Of a stretch of DNA of 64,000 nt, positions 34,473-46,975 are shown in pieces. Each line of letters opens with the position of its first letter. The first letter of the stretch is position 1. A program made the position numbers and the translations under genes. Origin of the DNA: Struthio camelus (Eukaryota > Chordata > Aves > Struthioniformes > Struthionidae); the NCBI RefSeq assembly GCF_040807025.1, contig NC_090952.1:29323068-29387067 (forward strand), written 5' to 3'. Under the pieces are notes generated by a model. That model was not told the origin of the DNA. It made no database searches and saw only the letters and a program-made list of their open reading frames with translations.

Positions 34473-35556
34473 CTGAGAAGAAAAAAGACATTAAGTGAGT
34501 TTCATCCATTCCCACAGAAAAGGAAGAAATACCCCACCCACACTGGCAACGTCTGGTCCAGGCTGGGTTTTCCCTAGCATTCCTATTAAAGGTAAGAGAC
34601 CATACCCCAGAACAAAGCAGTTCTAAAGGCACAATTATAATACGGAATAACTCCTGTTTGCTTTCAGAAAGGAGCCTTATAAGTGCTGAGAATCTATCTC
34701 AGAGGCTTTGAGTATCTAGTACAATCAGCAGGAGCACTTACGTCTCAGTGAGTCCATAGGCCAAGTCCAGCATGTCCATCTCATCGTCTGAGATGGCATC
34801 CAACTTTTGGAAGACGTCCCTCTCAAAAATGAGGTGACAGGTGGAGCAGGCTAATGTCCCTTCACATGCACCTGGAAGAGAAGTAAGGGAGTAACAACAC
34901 ATCAGAGAAAACAAGAAGGTGAGGGAGAGCATCTTTGGGAACAGTGGGAGAATAGCTCATCTGACAGATGTGCAGCCTGTCAGAAGAGACTCCAGAAGAC
35001 ACAATAGACAGATACAGACTTTAGCCTGCTTCTTCTCCACGAGGATCCCAATCATCTTTCAAATTAGTACTTCAACTCTGACCAAATAGAAGTACTGGCA
35101 CAGGCCACTGGAATCCCAGCAGTGATGGAGTGGTAATCACACTGCTAGGTCAGTGTGGTAAGCCAGCTCAGCAAGGGTTTCCTGGGGAGGAGACCCTTGC
35201 CAGCAAGTAGACCAACTCAGGGCTACAAGATCAGCAAGTCAAGGAAAGCTGATTGAACAGCAAAAGTGCTGATGACCAGATCAGCAAGTGAGGTATTTGC
35301 ATCCTTCGTATGCTCCATGGTCTCAGCAGAAGATAGCAGCGGGTGTACACTTGCAGTGTACCCAGGTACCTATTGGCCACTCAGCACACACACACAACCC
35401 CAAAGACTACATACCCTTGTGTAACACCTACCAAATCCATCAATGGCCAAGTTTTGATTGACAACCACTTCCAGCAAAGTCTCCCCTTCTTTAGCTGTGG
35501 CAGTGAGTTTCTCTCCATCCCGGTTTATAAAATGCACCATCACCTGGTCTGCAGAG
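34352..35556 (-). CDS. FDX1: Adrenodoxin-type [2Fe-2S] ferredoxin, FDX1-like (exons 2-4; exon 1 not found)
   Basis: Three exons join in frame and encode the whole mature ferredoxin fold. Adrenodoxin carries electrons from ferredoxin reductase to mitochondrial P450s (steroid and vitamin D metabolism); FDX1 also supports lipoylation. The cluster cysteines are all present as CX5CX2CX36[12 protein letters not shown] in exon 3 and LGCQVC in exon 4. The acidic docking patch DDEMDMLD, which pairs with DDEENDMLD-type sequence in adrenodoxin, is intact. The [14 protein letters not shown] segment assigns it to FDX1 and not FDX2. Many surface positions differ from the usual FDX1 (for example [14 protein letters not shown], and a C-terminus [13 protein letters not shown]). 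With MSN next door this may be a second, paralogous adrenodoxin. Exon 1 (transit peptide) must end with two bases of a Ser codon and lie right of 35556. Confidence 0.88.
34742..34871 (-). CDS. FDX1: FDX1-like exon 3 ([2Fe-2S] cluster loop)
   Basis: Acceptor TCTTCCAG, donor GTAAGT. It encodes [20 protein letters not shown], then [19 protein letters not shown]. It holds three of the four cluster cysteines and the acidic reductase/P450 docking helix. Confidence 0.95.
35432..35556 (-). CDS. FDX1: FDX1-like exon 2 (start of mature ferredoxin)
   Basis: Acceptor GTCTTACAG, donor GTAGGT. It encodes [20 protein letters not shown], then [16 protein letters not shown]. The VHFINRDGE and IDGFG strings are adrenodoxin hallmarks. 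It begins with one base completing a Ser codon from exon 1. Confidence 0.93.
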
Positions 35557-38500
35557 CTGTAAGACAAGTTTCCAAAGATCAGAGGAGCCCATCCCTTCCT
35601 GCAGCCCCACTGCTGAGGTCTGCTGGCTGAGTGCCAGAACCATGGCACTTGGAGGGAAGCGTTCATACAAATCCCATTTCCTGAAGGATTACAGTGCACA
35701 TGCCAGAAAGAAGATTCAGCTATCAGTTCTCAGAGGAGACAAGAAAACTAGAACTGTTCAAATCCAAACTGACCCAAAACATTTCCCTCTTTATGAAATT
35801 TGTCTTGGAATAAATGTTTGGCTGTGAGTGCAGATGCCCTGCACCCACTGTCTCTGCTTGCTCCGGCTGGAGTCAGAAGTGTTTGTAGGCAGGTGGAGCA
35901 TTTGCATATCCTGGGCCTGGGGTATTAATCCTGGATGGAGTGAAACGATAACAAGTGCTGAGGATCACATATTAATCATTCAGGAAGGGTTTTTGTCATT
36001 CACATTTTTTGTGTCCTCCTTCCTTCCCAAGGGGATTAGTTGTTGGCTGTTCCTTTCCCACTCTGTTCTATCACGAGGTGTTCGTGCCTTCCCTGTCCTC
36101 AATCACTGGGAGCCTTGCTGTGATAAGAGAAACACTCAATCCTAGCTTGCGGGGCAACACCTCTGACTAAACGCTTCCAAGATTACATGAACCTTGCTCA
36201 AGAGAAATTGCTAGTTATTTTTCACAGCCTGAGGGATTTAATCTGTTAATGAGCTGCAGAGCAAGGCCATCAGCATCTCTCAGTGCTGCTTCATGGAAAT
36301 CGCATCTACAGAGACGAGGATTTACAGCATCCACTTCATCTCCTCCAGATCTGGCCCTCTCCACCAACATGGACAAGGTGCCCACCATGAAGAGCATTAT
36401 GTCAGGGATTTCTCTCTAAGAAAGTATATTCGGAGGCTGTTTGAGTTATTTGCTGTGGGAAGCACTAAGCAACAAAAGAGTGATCTCCCTTAGCATACAT
36501 ACCCAAGCCGTCTCTTAGAAGCAGCAGGTCCCAGTTACCCAAATCCCACCAGCGGTGTTGACACAGGGAAGCAGCCTGGATGTAGAGAGCATTTTGCCCA
36601 GAATGTTTCAATGTGACGCTGCCCATTTGCCCACTATCTCAAAGCCCAGGACTTTCTCCAAGTCACGGAGTCCGGGTCCATCCTTTCTTGTAAATCCAAC
36701 AATGCAGACAGCTCTCCTGGTTCTCTAGAAAGAACAATCCCCATCTCTTACAGCCCCGATAAGCTCCTGAGCACTGGAAGTGTTGGTGCTGCCCTGTGGC
36801 CTTGCTGTTGTCATTTCTGGCATAAGAAGAAAGATCCACAGCCTTGAAAATAGAGCTTGTTTTGCAGTGAGAACGGACCAAGTTCACAGTCCACTCTTTT
36901 CCCGCTTGCACAAGGCTGAATGAAGCAGCATCCCACTTCTTGTGAAGAAAGCATTCTTCTGCAGGGTATAAAGTCTGTTAACACCATATTCCTGCAAGCT
37001 CCAGGGCCAGAGAAACACACAGTGAGAGCGACTCAGAGGTTCTGAGAATTTCTAATACTATCTGCTGGCTTCTTGCAAAATATTTTGAATACACTTTCTG
37101 AGTATAAACTGTCACAGCCAGAGTCACAAGTTACAGCAAACCCTCTGACCTTTCCCCACTCCGGCTGAGGAGCAGTGCCCACACGATGGTGCCTACCATT
37201 ATCCACGCCAGGCACTCGCTTGGAAAGTCAGAGAGACTGGGGGGAGGATTGGCTAAACATGAATTGTCCCTGGGACAGCAAAAGCAGCTGCTAAAAGGCC
37301 TTATCCTATCTGCTCACACCTCTCTGCTATTTGGCAGACGAAAATGAAGCACGTAGCGATCTCTGCTGATTTCCTTTTAAAGTTGAGCACAAAAATATAT
37401 AAGGATCAAAATTAGGCAACTTCCTTTACCCTCTCTAAACTCACGAGAGCCAATGTTGAGGTACATGGGATGTATCTGGGTGAATAGGAGACGGGGGGAA
37501 AAAAAACTCATAAAAATATGATGGAGAAAGAGGCAAAAATGTTTCCCTCTTTAAAGTTTGCCAGTGTGCTCATCCCTCCTCCCAAAAGCCGGAATCGTCA
37601 TCTAGATCTGATCACATTTACCTTCTGACAAAAATCATAATTTCTGTACATCTTTAAGTGACTAAGGATGCTATTTTTTGAAGCTTTGGCACATGTATTT
37701 CACTAGCAAGCCTTCAGGAGCAGAAAATTCCAAATTATCTGTTGAAAAGCCGATCCCTATGTTCCATCTACATTTGGAAGTGGAGGAAAGATTTAAACAG
37801 TATTTTTGCCTTCTCTGTTTTTTTTTTTTTTTGGCTGCAACTTGACTCAGCTAGCAGGTGCAAAACAGAGCAGCAACTGCTCCTTCAGAGGTGGTGGCCA
37901 GCTTCCTGTTTTCCAGAAAGCTTCAGTCAGAAGACAATGCCTGGACCATTATTCTTCAGCATGGTCCCCTGGTTATGAGAACAGTTGTGAAGTCTGCAGC
38001 GAGACCATGCTGCAGAGGGAGCAGTTTCCCACATGTAGCATGCAAAGAGCACACTGCAGTCGCACAGGGCCAAGCAGACTTCCCTATCTCCCAAAGCACA
38101 CTCAGCCACAGAGCATCTTCCAAGACATTTCAGTTTCCCTCATGGTGAGACCCACAGACATTTCTCTGTAAACAAGCAATTTAATGTTAAGACTAGTTCT
38201 CAAATGTCAAAAGAAAAGAAAACAAAACAATCCTCTCCCTATTTTGATGGACCAGACCCATTTATTCAACTTTTATGGCAAATAGGCAGGTTTCTGGACA
38301 ATGCTGGTTTTACAGTTATGAGTGAAATTATTTGTTACACAATGGGAATGGTAAAGTCATAGGACTTCAGTTAAGGCTGCAAGTCAACACATTCATCAAC
38401 AGGATAATACAAGGCAGCCGCCTGCAAGCACAGGAAACAGGACCCAACAATCTCAGAGGCTGCACATGGACTTATCGGCAGAATACTGCATTTATGTTGC

Positions 38501-40299
38501 GCCTGAGGCCTCCAGAGCATCAGCCATCATCAGGACCAGGAGGATCCCTGCACAGGGCTCCCATGGACCTTAGGAGAATGCATTCCCGCTGTTTCTTACG
38601 GACACAGCCCTGTTTCAACTGCTGCTGCAGGTGAAACGTGCCCTGAAACGTGCCGGAGGCGGCACACAGGGTACTAGGTTAGATATAAAGAAGTACAGAT
38701 GCTATTGCCACAACCCCCCATATGCCTTCGGACAAGCCTGCATGCAGCACTTCACCCCTCGAGGTAGCAGACATGACAGCAAGCGCTCCAAGACCATTAC
38801 GTAAAAAGCGCTGCTAAGTAGCTTCTCTCTATTTGCTGTCTGCAGGGGAAATCTAAGCTGTCTGCACGCCTACAACAGGTGCCTCTGCTGGCGGCATAAA
38901 CCCAGCCTGTGTACTCCCCGTTTTCACTATTCTGGTCAGTCACCTCCCGCAGACCCGCTAGCACATGGCCTAGTCATCTGCATGCCTCCCCCCAGATCAG
39001 TCCCATGCTCACATCCTCTCTAGAGGCCGCCTGCCATGGGTTCCCAAGGCTTCAGGAGCGCATGGAAAGAAAATTCGTGCCTTTTGTTTTCTATTTGTTT
39101 TTTGTTTTTATTTGAAGTTGATTTGTTCATCAGTTTTTTTGAAACTACAGAAAAATTACTTTCACATTTTGTTATAAAAAGAATATTAAACCAAGATTTT
39201 AAAAACAAAGCAAAATTAAATCTCAGCAATTTTGAGATGTTCAGGCTGAATGATTTCATAATGCATCAATGTCAGAGGACAATTACTCAGAAAGATCTTA
39301 CTTAGGAAAGATCTTAATTTGGTGTGACAAGCTCAGCCCCACAAATTCAACTGCATACCAACTGATTAGACCCTTCTAAAAATCCCAACCTTTCTGTGAC
39401 ACAGGGAACTAGTGAAGGGGGTTTCAGGAAGGTCATTCCTCTCCCTCTCAATGTTTTTCCCTAAAAGATATCTTCCAAGGATACATGAAACAGCAAGGTG
39501 CCTAGAAGTACTGCCGGAGATAACTTCATAAGCAGCAAACCAATTAGAAAAAAATCAGTTGATAACAGCTCTTCATAAATCCCATTAAACAGGCTTATCA
39601 GTATAACTTTTCTCTAAGGTCAGATAGCAAAATGGTCTATTGTGTTTTCTGCAATGTTGGCTGGGCTCTTTTTTCTTGATGTACTATAATCTCTACTAGC
39701 AGGCTACAGCCTGACCCAGATCATGTTTGGGAGACCTACAAATTCCCTTCATTTTGCCCAGAGAAATGCAGCCTCCTTCCAAATTATGCTTAAGGAACAG
39801 ATAGAGGAAAGACTGGCAGGGAGATCCATGGCGGATTTTGGTTCTACAGTTCCTGCTGCAGAAATACAAATGAAGCGTGTCTGTGTCAGTAGCCTCCCCT
39901 GTCAGCCTCGTCCTTCCCTGCAGGTATCTCAGCACCATTCTCCCTCTCTCCCACTCACTTCCACAGCATTTCTGTGCGGCTCGCTAGGGAGTATACCATC
40001 ATCATGAGCAAATTCACCAGAGTCTAACCCTACCCACATCTAGAAAATCCAATAACGACTACGTAGAACTGGGCTTTTTGCTTCCAGTTGCTATTCTGTT
40101 TTTAAACGCATTTGATGCTAATGAAATCCCCTTTCATAGTCCAAGCTCCTTTGCTCCTCACTTTTATGCCACTCGTTTTATTTGATGTAGCTACTCAGCT
40201 GAGTGAAGCGCTGCCTGCTCCTTGGAGCACTTACATATGCAAAGAAGTCAGGTTGGACTCTTCACCCCCAGCCATCAGCTGCTGTGCTGAAAGTTAAGG

Positions 40300-40500
40300 C
40301 ATGCCCTTGTGGGTCAGACCAAAGGCTCACCCTGCCCACTACCCTATCTCCATCAGAAGGCAAGAGCATGTATTCAGGGGAACCAGGTGTGAGCAGTTTC
40401 CTGCCATATCTTCCCAAGCCCCCAGCTCCTGGTGAGTTCAAAACTAGAGTCAGAGGTTGTATCCGGGTCATCACATTTTTAACAGCCACCAACGACTCTG
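40300..40500 (+). mobile_element. CR1-type LINE 3' relic
   Basis: GTGGGTCAGACCAAAGGCTC, ACCCTGCCCACTACCCTATC, TCCATCAGAAGGCAAGAGCA and CCCCCAGCTCCTGGTGAG follow the order of a sauropsid CR1 relic (gggtcagaccaaaggtcca, tagcccagtatcctg, cccagcttctgg). It is diverged and fragmentary, with no ORF. Confidence 0.6.
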
Positions 40501-41345
40501 AGGTGAGGAGGTAAGGCTTATCTTATACTTGCAAACAGTCCAAAGACTTACAGCAGAATATAACAGTGAAAATGTCTGAAGGCTAAGGGAGAAACTCAGG
40601 AAATCATAGGAGCCATCTATGGTAGCAGAGGAGGCTTTTTAAAAGCTGAACAGATAACCCAATGCTGAAGGATAGCTAAAGGCAGTGGATATGAAGTCAG
40701 CCCTTAAGCTGAGCTCATATACAGACCACAGGCTTAGTTTGACATGCTTTAGTGTCTCAGCTTACTCAGATACATGGGGGTCAGGCTCACCACAGAGGGG
40801 CATGGGACAATATCAGCTAACCAGGGGCCTCTGCTGTGCACCCAGCTTCAGCCCTGCCGAGCAGGCCACAGCCAGCGTTAGTGCTCGTGCAGTTTGACTC
40901 TCTAGGCCTCCTGGGTGAAGCTCTGCCCAGTCGCAGGACAGGCTCAGGAAAATAAAATGAAGGAATACCTAAAGGGTATATTCATAGCTTTTCAAAACCT
41001 ACCATACTGTCAAGGACACAGTTTAATGAGGTGCAGGAACAGAAACTTGTAGGTCATGCAGCATGACCTATTCTTTCCCACAACAGCATCCTCATAGGCC
41101 CTTTTACATGACCACCTGGGAGTCCTCCACCCTGGCAGGGACCAAATGCACTTACAGGGGTTTCTAAACCTGAGTTTCTGGCCAATTTCCACAACAGAGT
41201 CCAACCACCACAGCAAACTGTGCATCCCATCCCCAGCTAGCAGTCTCAGCAAAGCCCAGCACAGGTCACAGGACTCAGGAGCCAGGTGGGACACAGTTAC
41301 TGTGGGCTCTGCAGCCCCCAGCGCCCACCTCCCAGAGGATGCAGC

Positions 41346-41410
41346 CTCTACCCCCAAGGCAGAGGACCGGAGCCACCTTCTCCCTCTCCCTGGTAGGAAG
41401 AGCATGCTAG
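41346..41410 (-). CDS. Tentative FDX1-like exon 1 (transit peptide) candidate
   Basis: Low-confidence candidate on the minus strand. An ATG (41405-41403 area) opens a frame reading MLFLPGRGRRWLRSSALGVE then AASSG, and a GGGAG|GTGGGC border near 41330 would leave AG, exactly the phase needed by exon 2 (AG|C). Arg/Leu/Ser content fits a mitochondrial presequence. The donor is weak, the ATG context poor and no homology is known, so chance is a real alternative. Confidence 0.15.
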
Positions 41411-42509
41411 CAGGGAGAGGGAGCTTGCAGTATGGCTTCTTCTGAGTTAAAGAGGGGATTTTGCTCCCTGGGGCTGCTGTCAACATCAGCTCACTGCTCT
41501 GCCTCCACAGCAGTGGGGACACGACACCTGGAAAACTCTGCACTGTTCCCAGAGCGGCCCGATGGTCATCCCAGCTGACGCCTTCCCCACGGCAGGAATA
41601 CAGCAGATGGTCAGCCCAGCTGACTGGCAGGCCTTGCCAACCATCTCATCCCTTGCAGGCCAGTAAACGGGACCCTCCAGTGCATGGACTCGTGTGCCAC
41701 GTAGTCACCTTCATGCTCCCCTACCCATGGCCTCTTTGCTCCAGGAGCCAGGGAGCAGCCCCTGACAGGCCAGCTCCCAGCACCTTCCTCCTCTCAGCTG
41801 GCAGCTGCTGATCCTGCTCTGCCTCATTCACCGTCTCCTGCCCACCCATGTCCTGCACCTGCCCCTCTCTTCCCCCTTCCAAAGAGCAAGGCAGAGGTAG
41901 ATGATGGTCCTTCTCGAAAGGGCCCTTCCAGATGTGGTGAGGCAGAGTTCAGCTTTTTACTCACCTCGATTCCCCAGGGCCATCCTGGAGCTTTTTTGTG
42001 GAGCTGAAGCCTCTTTCTGACTGCAGCTTAGGCAGCATGTGATTCTGCTCAGCCACCCTGCTGTGATAAATAAAGCGAGTTTTGCTCACATTCAGTCCAT
42101 TTAGCAAGGGTCGCATGAGCCCTGAGATGCCCTGAGCTATCATGCTAGCTAAGCCTTGCTTCGTGCCTCCTGGGTTGTCTTTGCAAGGCCGGCCAGAGTC
42201 AGAGTTATAAGTACAACTGAGGAAAAAAAATCTAGGACAGCCTCCCAGGGGGCGGGGGGAGAGAGGGAAGGATGGAGGGAGGGATTGTGCTGGATCTCAC
42301 TGCAGTCCAGCCCACGGTGGTTGTACTGGGCCACAGGAGTTGGGTGAAGCATGTTAGCAAGCATCATCTCCACAAACTTGTCAGCAGTAAGACTCAGCTC
42401 ATTTTTTCCTTATACATTTCCCTTCTAGAAACGAGTCTAAGTTAGACCTAAAGCCAATTCCAGGAGCAACATTCATGGCGATGTGTAACTCTACTGGGCT
42501 GCAAAGTTT

Positions 42510-42620
42510 GCGATGGGCGAGCAGGAGCGGTGAGCGCCTGGATGCTGCTGCCTCGGGACGGGGTGCCAGCGCTGCTGCGCGGCGAGAGCGGGACCCCGGG
42601 GTTTGCTCTTGACGCAGAGG
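42510..42620. promoter_or_regulatory. GC/CpG-rich patch, possible promoter
   Basis: Locally dense CpG (for example GCTGCTGCGCGGCGAGAGCG) in otherwise CpG-poor DNA, about 7 kb upstream of FDX1-like exon 2 on its strand. It could mark that gene's promoter. No TATA box or splice-compatible coding exon was identified. Confidence 0.3.
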
Positions 42621-43072
42621 CTGTCCAGCCCTGCCTTGTGCGCCCCAATGCTACAGGTTCCCAGTTGCAAAATGGAAACATTGCTTACTTTGCAGGATGG
42701 TGGAGACAACAAGCCAGTTGGTTTATTTGTTAAATTATCTGCTGAAAAGTGCAATAGAGGCATAAATAAGTATAATTCATTTCATGTTAATTGATATTCA
42801 GTGTTAATGAGACTTCTGGAGAAGAAAACGCCTTAGTTTATTCCCAAAAGCAGTGTCACTAATTTAGTCTACCCTCCTCTCCAGAGCAAATCAATTTGCT
42901 CCGGATCCAGGAGGCTCTACTGCTACAGCAGAGGATATAGTTTAAGTCCCTGTTTTGCTGTGAAGTTTGAGAATAGCATTCATCTCAGGAGTCCGAATTA
43001 TCCCCCAAATACCAAATTAATGGTTTATTGTTTGATAGGATGCTTGTTTTAATCAATTTTTTGATGCTTAGA

Positions 43073-43148
43073 GATGGCAAGAAAGCTGCCTTCTGCCAAG
43101 AAGCAGTTGCGGCCCATCCCTGGGAGCAGCAGGGCGGGGGCTGATATC
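43073..43148. repeat. Local duplication, copy A
   Basis: GAAAGCTGCCTTCTGCCAAG and following sequence to GGGGGCTGATATC recurs with few changes about 1 kb to the right (copy B). Flanks beyond the block do not clearly match. Confidence 0.8.
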
Positions 43149-44077
43149 AGTAGCCAGTATATGCAATAACCTTTGGAGCTGGACTCTTCAATCAGCCCCT
43201 ACAAGGGAGAGCAATTGCAGCACAAGAATGAGATCTTGCTGGAAAATGTTCCTCTCTCCACACACACACACTCCCTCTAAACTCATAGTTTTGCAGATAT
43301 CTGGGAATTTTTGACTTTTCCCTCTGAAAATAAAAATTTTCTATGCAAAGCTTTCAGGATGGGAGAGTATTTTCCATAAAAGGGGGGTAAGAGTTGAGAA
43401 TCCCAGTTTTCTGTCCAAGAAAGTTTCAAAGGGAAACGTTCAACTTTTCAAACGCACCACCAAAACGGTGAAGTGAAGAGGAAAATCACAGAATCTAACA
43501 TGAAGGATTTAAAAAAAAAAATTTTCTTGAGGGGAAACCTACCCAGTGTTTACAACCACCTGTTTACTTCTCTCTGTGCCTGTTGCATCTGAGAGAGCAG
43601 CACTGACAGAGGAATATTTTATTCCTCCTTGCCCCTGTTTTGCTGAGGCAGGCTCAGCAGGACCATCCTGACACAAGGAGGCATGCAAGAGGAACATGCA
43701 GTGCTCTGCTACAGAAGGATATGAGCTGAGATAACGTGGAGCACCACAGAAAAGCGAAGAGCAGCAAAAAGCTATCCTCAGCTCCACAGCTGGATTTGCA
43801 GGGCATCACCAGCCAGACTCTCCTTGCACCTTTTGCCAGTTGTGGGTGGTGCTTCCCAGCTGGATATGTGATGGGCACAGCAGCTAGTAACCTCAGCCTT
43901 GCAGCCACCATGGCTTGCACCAGCCCCACTCCCCCATGCATGCATTTTATTCTGCTGCAGGACTCACCCCACCGGCTCCTTCCAGACCAGCAGGTCTGTG
44001 AGTTCAGGGAGCACGAGATGAACCTCTGAGTATCACTAGGGTTTTAATGTGGGGTGAATGCTAACTCTGAGCCTACT

Positions 44078-44154
44078 GATGGCTAGAAAGCTGCCTTCTG
44101 CCAGGAAGCAATTGCAGCACATCCCTGGGAGCAGGGGGGCAGGGGGACGATGTC
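44078..44154. repeat. Local duplication, copy B
   Basis: Direct-orientation near copy of 43073-43148: GAAAGCTGCCTTCTGCCAGG through ATCCCTGGGAGCAGG. The differences are mostly transitions, plus small changes in the G-rich end. Confidence 0.8.
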
Positions 44155-46894
44155 AAAGCAAGGAGGCCACACAGCAGGCATGGGTGAACATCAGACTGAG
44201 CAGCCCAGGGTCACTAGGATTTCACAGAAATTCAATCCATCAGCCCCAATCAATGTAAAAACGTCTCTGTTCAGATCATTTGTAGAGCAGCGTTTGAAAC
44301 TCCCCTCGTCCCCTGCTTGCAGGCAGAGGAGAGGTGGCAGCGAGGCAAGCGGCTGGTTTCATCTGAAGGCAGCTCCAGGCAATGTCCCTGCTCTGTGGTC
44401 CCTCACTCTCAGACTAGCTTTCGCAGGCGGTTTGCTCTCCTCTACAGGCTGCCCTCAATATTTTGGCCTCAAACCCAAACTCTTGGGCCTCAGCTCATCC
44501 CTGAATTTAAAATAGCTCTGGGCAGCCTCTGCCACTGAGAGATTCTGCCCAGTCCTCCCTCAGCTTTCCAGGCACCATCGAGGGAAGATGTAGGTGGCCC
44601 AATTCTGTCTCCCAGGCATTCATTCAAAAGGAAAGCCAGGCTTGCAATGAGAGGTGCAAGGAAAGGGGCCAGAGCACATCCAAACAAACTACCAACTGTC
44701 TTATCTCTCCAGCAAACCTTGAATTGAGAGATATGCCTGATATATGCACAGCAGTTCTCACGGCAAGGACGTGCGTGTGTTTGCCTGGCACTGACCCCTC
44801 TCCCTGCCAGGAACTCGGAGCACAGCAAGTGACAGGTCAATGCCACCAGATGGGAGAGGGGCCAACACCGCAAGGAACGTCGGGTCCAAGATCATCACAC
44901 CCAATCCCAAGGGGAGTCAGGAGTGCGTAGGGGGTGACTGTCCCTTGGCTAAACCAGGAGCAGTTCTCCTGGAGCAGGGAGCGAACAGGGCTTCACACTA
45001 GGTGCTGAGAGCCTGTTTTAAGGTCTTTAAAACAGAGGGCAAAGGAAAAAAGCAAGACCTCTTTCTCCCTGCTTTCCCCCTACCTAGCAGCCAGCCTAGA
45101 AGTAAAATGCAGCCTTTCCCAGGCAAGCCCTTGTTCATTTTGCCCAGGACAAAAATTGAAAGCCGTGCAAACCCTCCCACCCTCAATAAACCGAAAAAAA
45201 CCCTTAAAGCAAACAAACAAAAAACCTTGTGCTTTGACAAAGCCCCTCAAAGCGTTGCTGTGGCAGTCAGCACACACTTCAAGGGAAAGCAGGTACAGCA
45301 GAAGTGAATCCTAAGCTTTGCTTCACAGAAGTTTCTCAGGAGCCAGATGTTCACCAGCACATGCACACCTGCTTGCTCACCAGCAGGTCATGTTCTGCCC
45401 CTGATGCAATGGCTGCGCCTATGGACCCGACGACATCTCAGCGCACACTAGAAGGAAGTGGTTTTCTAGCCTGAAATACATTGCCCAATCTCTCACGCAC
45501 TACAGAGGACAATCTCCCCCTCCTCACTCAGCCTAGGGACTCTCAGCCAAATGTCCACAACAGGCTGCAAAGTGCTATTAACTCCACCCTGACCCTGATA
45601 TCTGTATAAGAAGCAATCAGACTCTGATCCAACAAGAAATTACTCAACAGCATTGCAGCCTCCAGAGCCAGAGCCGGAAGCACACTCAGACTTCCTGGAT
45701 ACCAGACTCAGCTCCTCTGGCCACCATTCGCATTTCAGTCCTTCTATGGGCATGTTCAGCAAACACGTAGGCATAATCAGCACACGACAGCCTTGCTGGC
45801 GTCTGGTTCCTTCAGACACAAGATGCTCTCTGCAAACAGCTCTAGCCAGAAGAGCTCTTCTGCTAACCTTGCAGCTTCCAAGACACCTTGGAGAGAAGGT
45901 TTAAAATTACTATATTAGCCTACTGCCTCCCTGAAAGCATATGAAAATCCTAGCTTAATCATGTAGTTATTAATATATGCATTAATACAGTTTTAGTGAT
46001 GCTGTGCTTCTGGGTTTGTGAGAGTAACTCCACTACTGTTTGAATCAGCGTTTGATAAAACCCCAGATGTTTAATAGTGCAACTCCCAAAGGAAAAACAT
46101 CCAGAGGAGAGTGAGGGGAACTGAGCAAGCAGCTCCTTAGTATCACTTGTGACAAAGCTGAAGGTTAGCTCCATCTTCCAGCACGGAAGCGGATCCATCA
46201 TTAGCTGGAGCAAGCAGGGCTGATCCACGCTCTCCTCCAGGTTAGCGCAACAGCAGGTGCTCTGGGCACCAGAGGGCAGAGAGAGGGAGAAAGGATTCCT
46301 GGTTGGCCTCCAAGGATGAGGGGAGATGGATCAAACACATACCTAAGACAAAGATGTGCTCGTTAGAACTAGGCAGAGCTGCACAAGCTTCGCCACTGCC
46401 AAGAGGTAGCCAAAGACAAGCCTGTGCTGTTGCCGAGGATGAAGTCTCAGGAGCTTTAAAAAGAGCAGCAGACATGCAGAGCCAGGCATAACCAAGGATA
46501 CCAGAGTCTAGCCTTCATTCTTAAATAGCAAAAATGGCCTTTCCTGACCTCCTCCCAAGCCCATCTCCTCACCCAGCACAAATATCCCTATAACTAGATA
46601 GAAGCTGCTTACATACATAACATTAAAGTCACTGAACAAAATTCCCATCCCCATCATCCCCATGAAAACCCGTTAATCACCCTTTCCTCCTCCAGAACAA
46701 GTTGCTAAGACAAGCAGATAGGACAACCTGTGCTCCAGAAAGCTGGGCTAACATAGCCCAGCCCACCAGTTACTGCTCTCTCCCGTCCACTGGGGCAGGT
46801 ACAGAGGCGTGCTGAGCCTGAGCCTCCAGACAAGGTGTGCACATCGAACATGCTCAAGTCTCAGATGCTGACTGGTCTCAGCTGGAGGGCTGGG

Positions 46895-46975
46895 GACAAA
46901 GTTTTGAACATTGTGCCTCAATTTCTACATCTGTCAAACAGGACTACCATTTGCTTGCTCTGACCCTTCGCTAAG
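46895..46975 (+). repeat. MIR-like relic
   Basis: GTGCCTCAATTTCTACATCT followed by GTCAAACAGGACTACCATTT matches the MIR core (gcctcagtttcc.catctgtaaaatggggataat). It is short and diverged. Confidence 0.5.

Noticed and set aside
34352..35556. FDX2-type ferredoxin
   Set aside because: [25 protein letters not shown] and [14 protein letters not shown] are FDX1-type strings; FDX2 differs at these places.
41010..41543. 177-codon open frame on the minus strand as a gene by itself
   Set aside because: No family resemblance over its length. Only a short part is kept as a weak candidate for FDX1-like exon 1.
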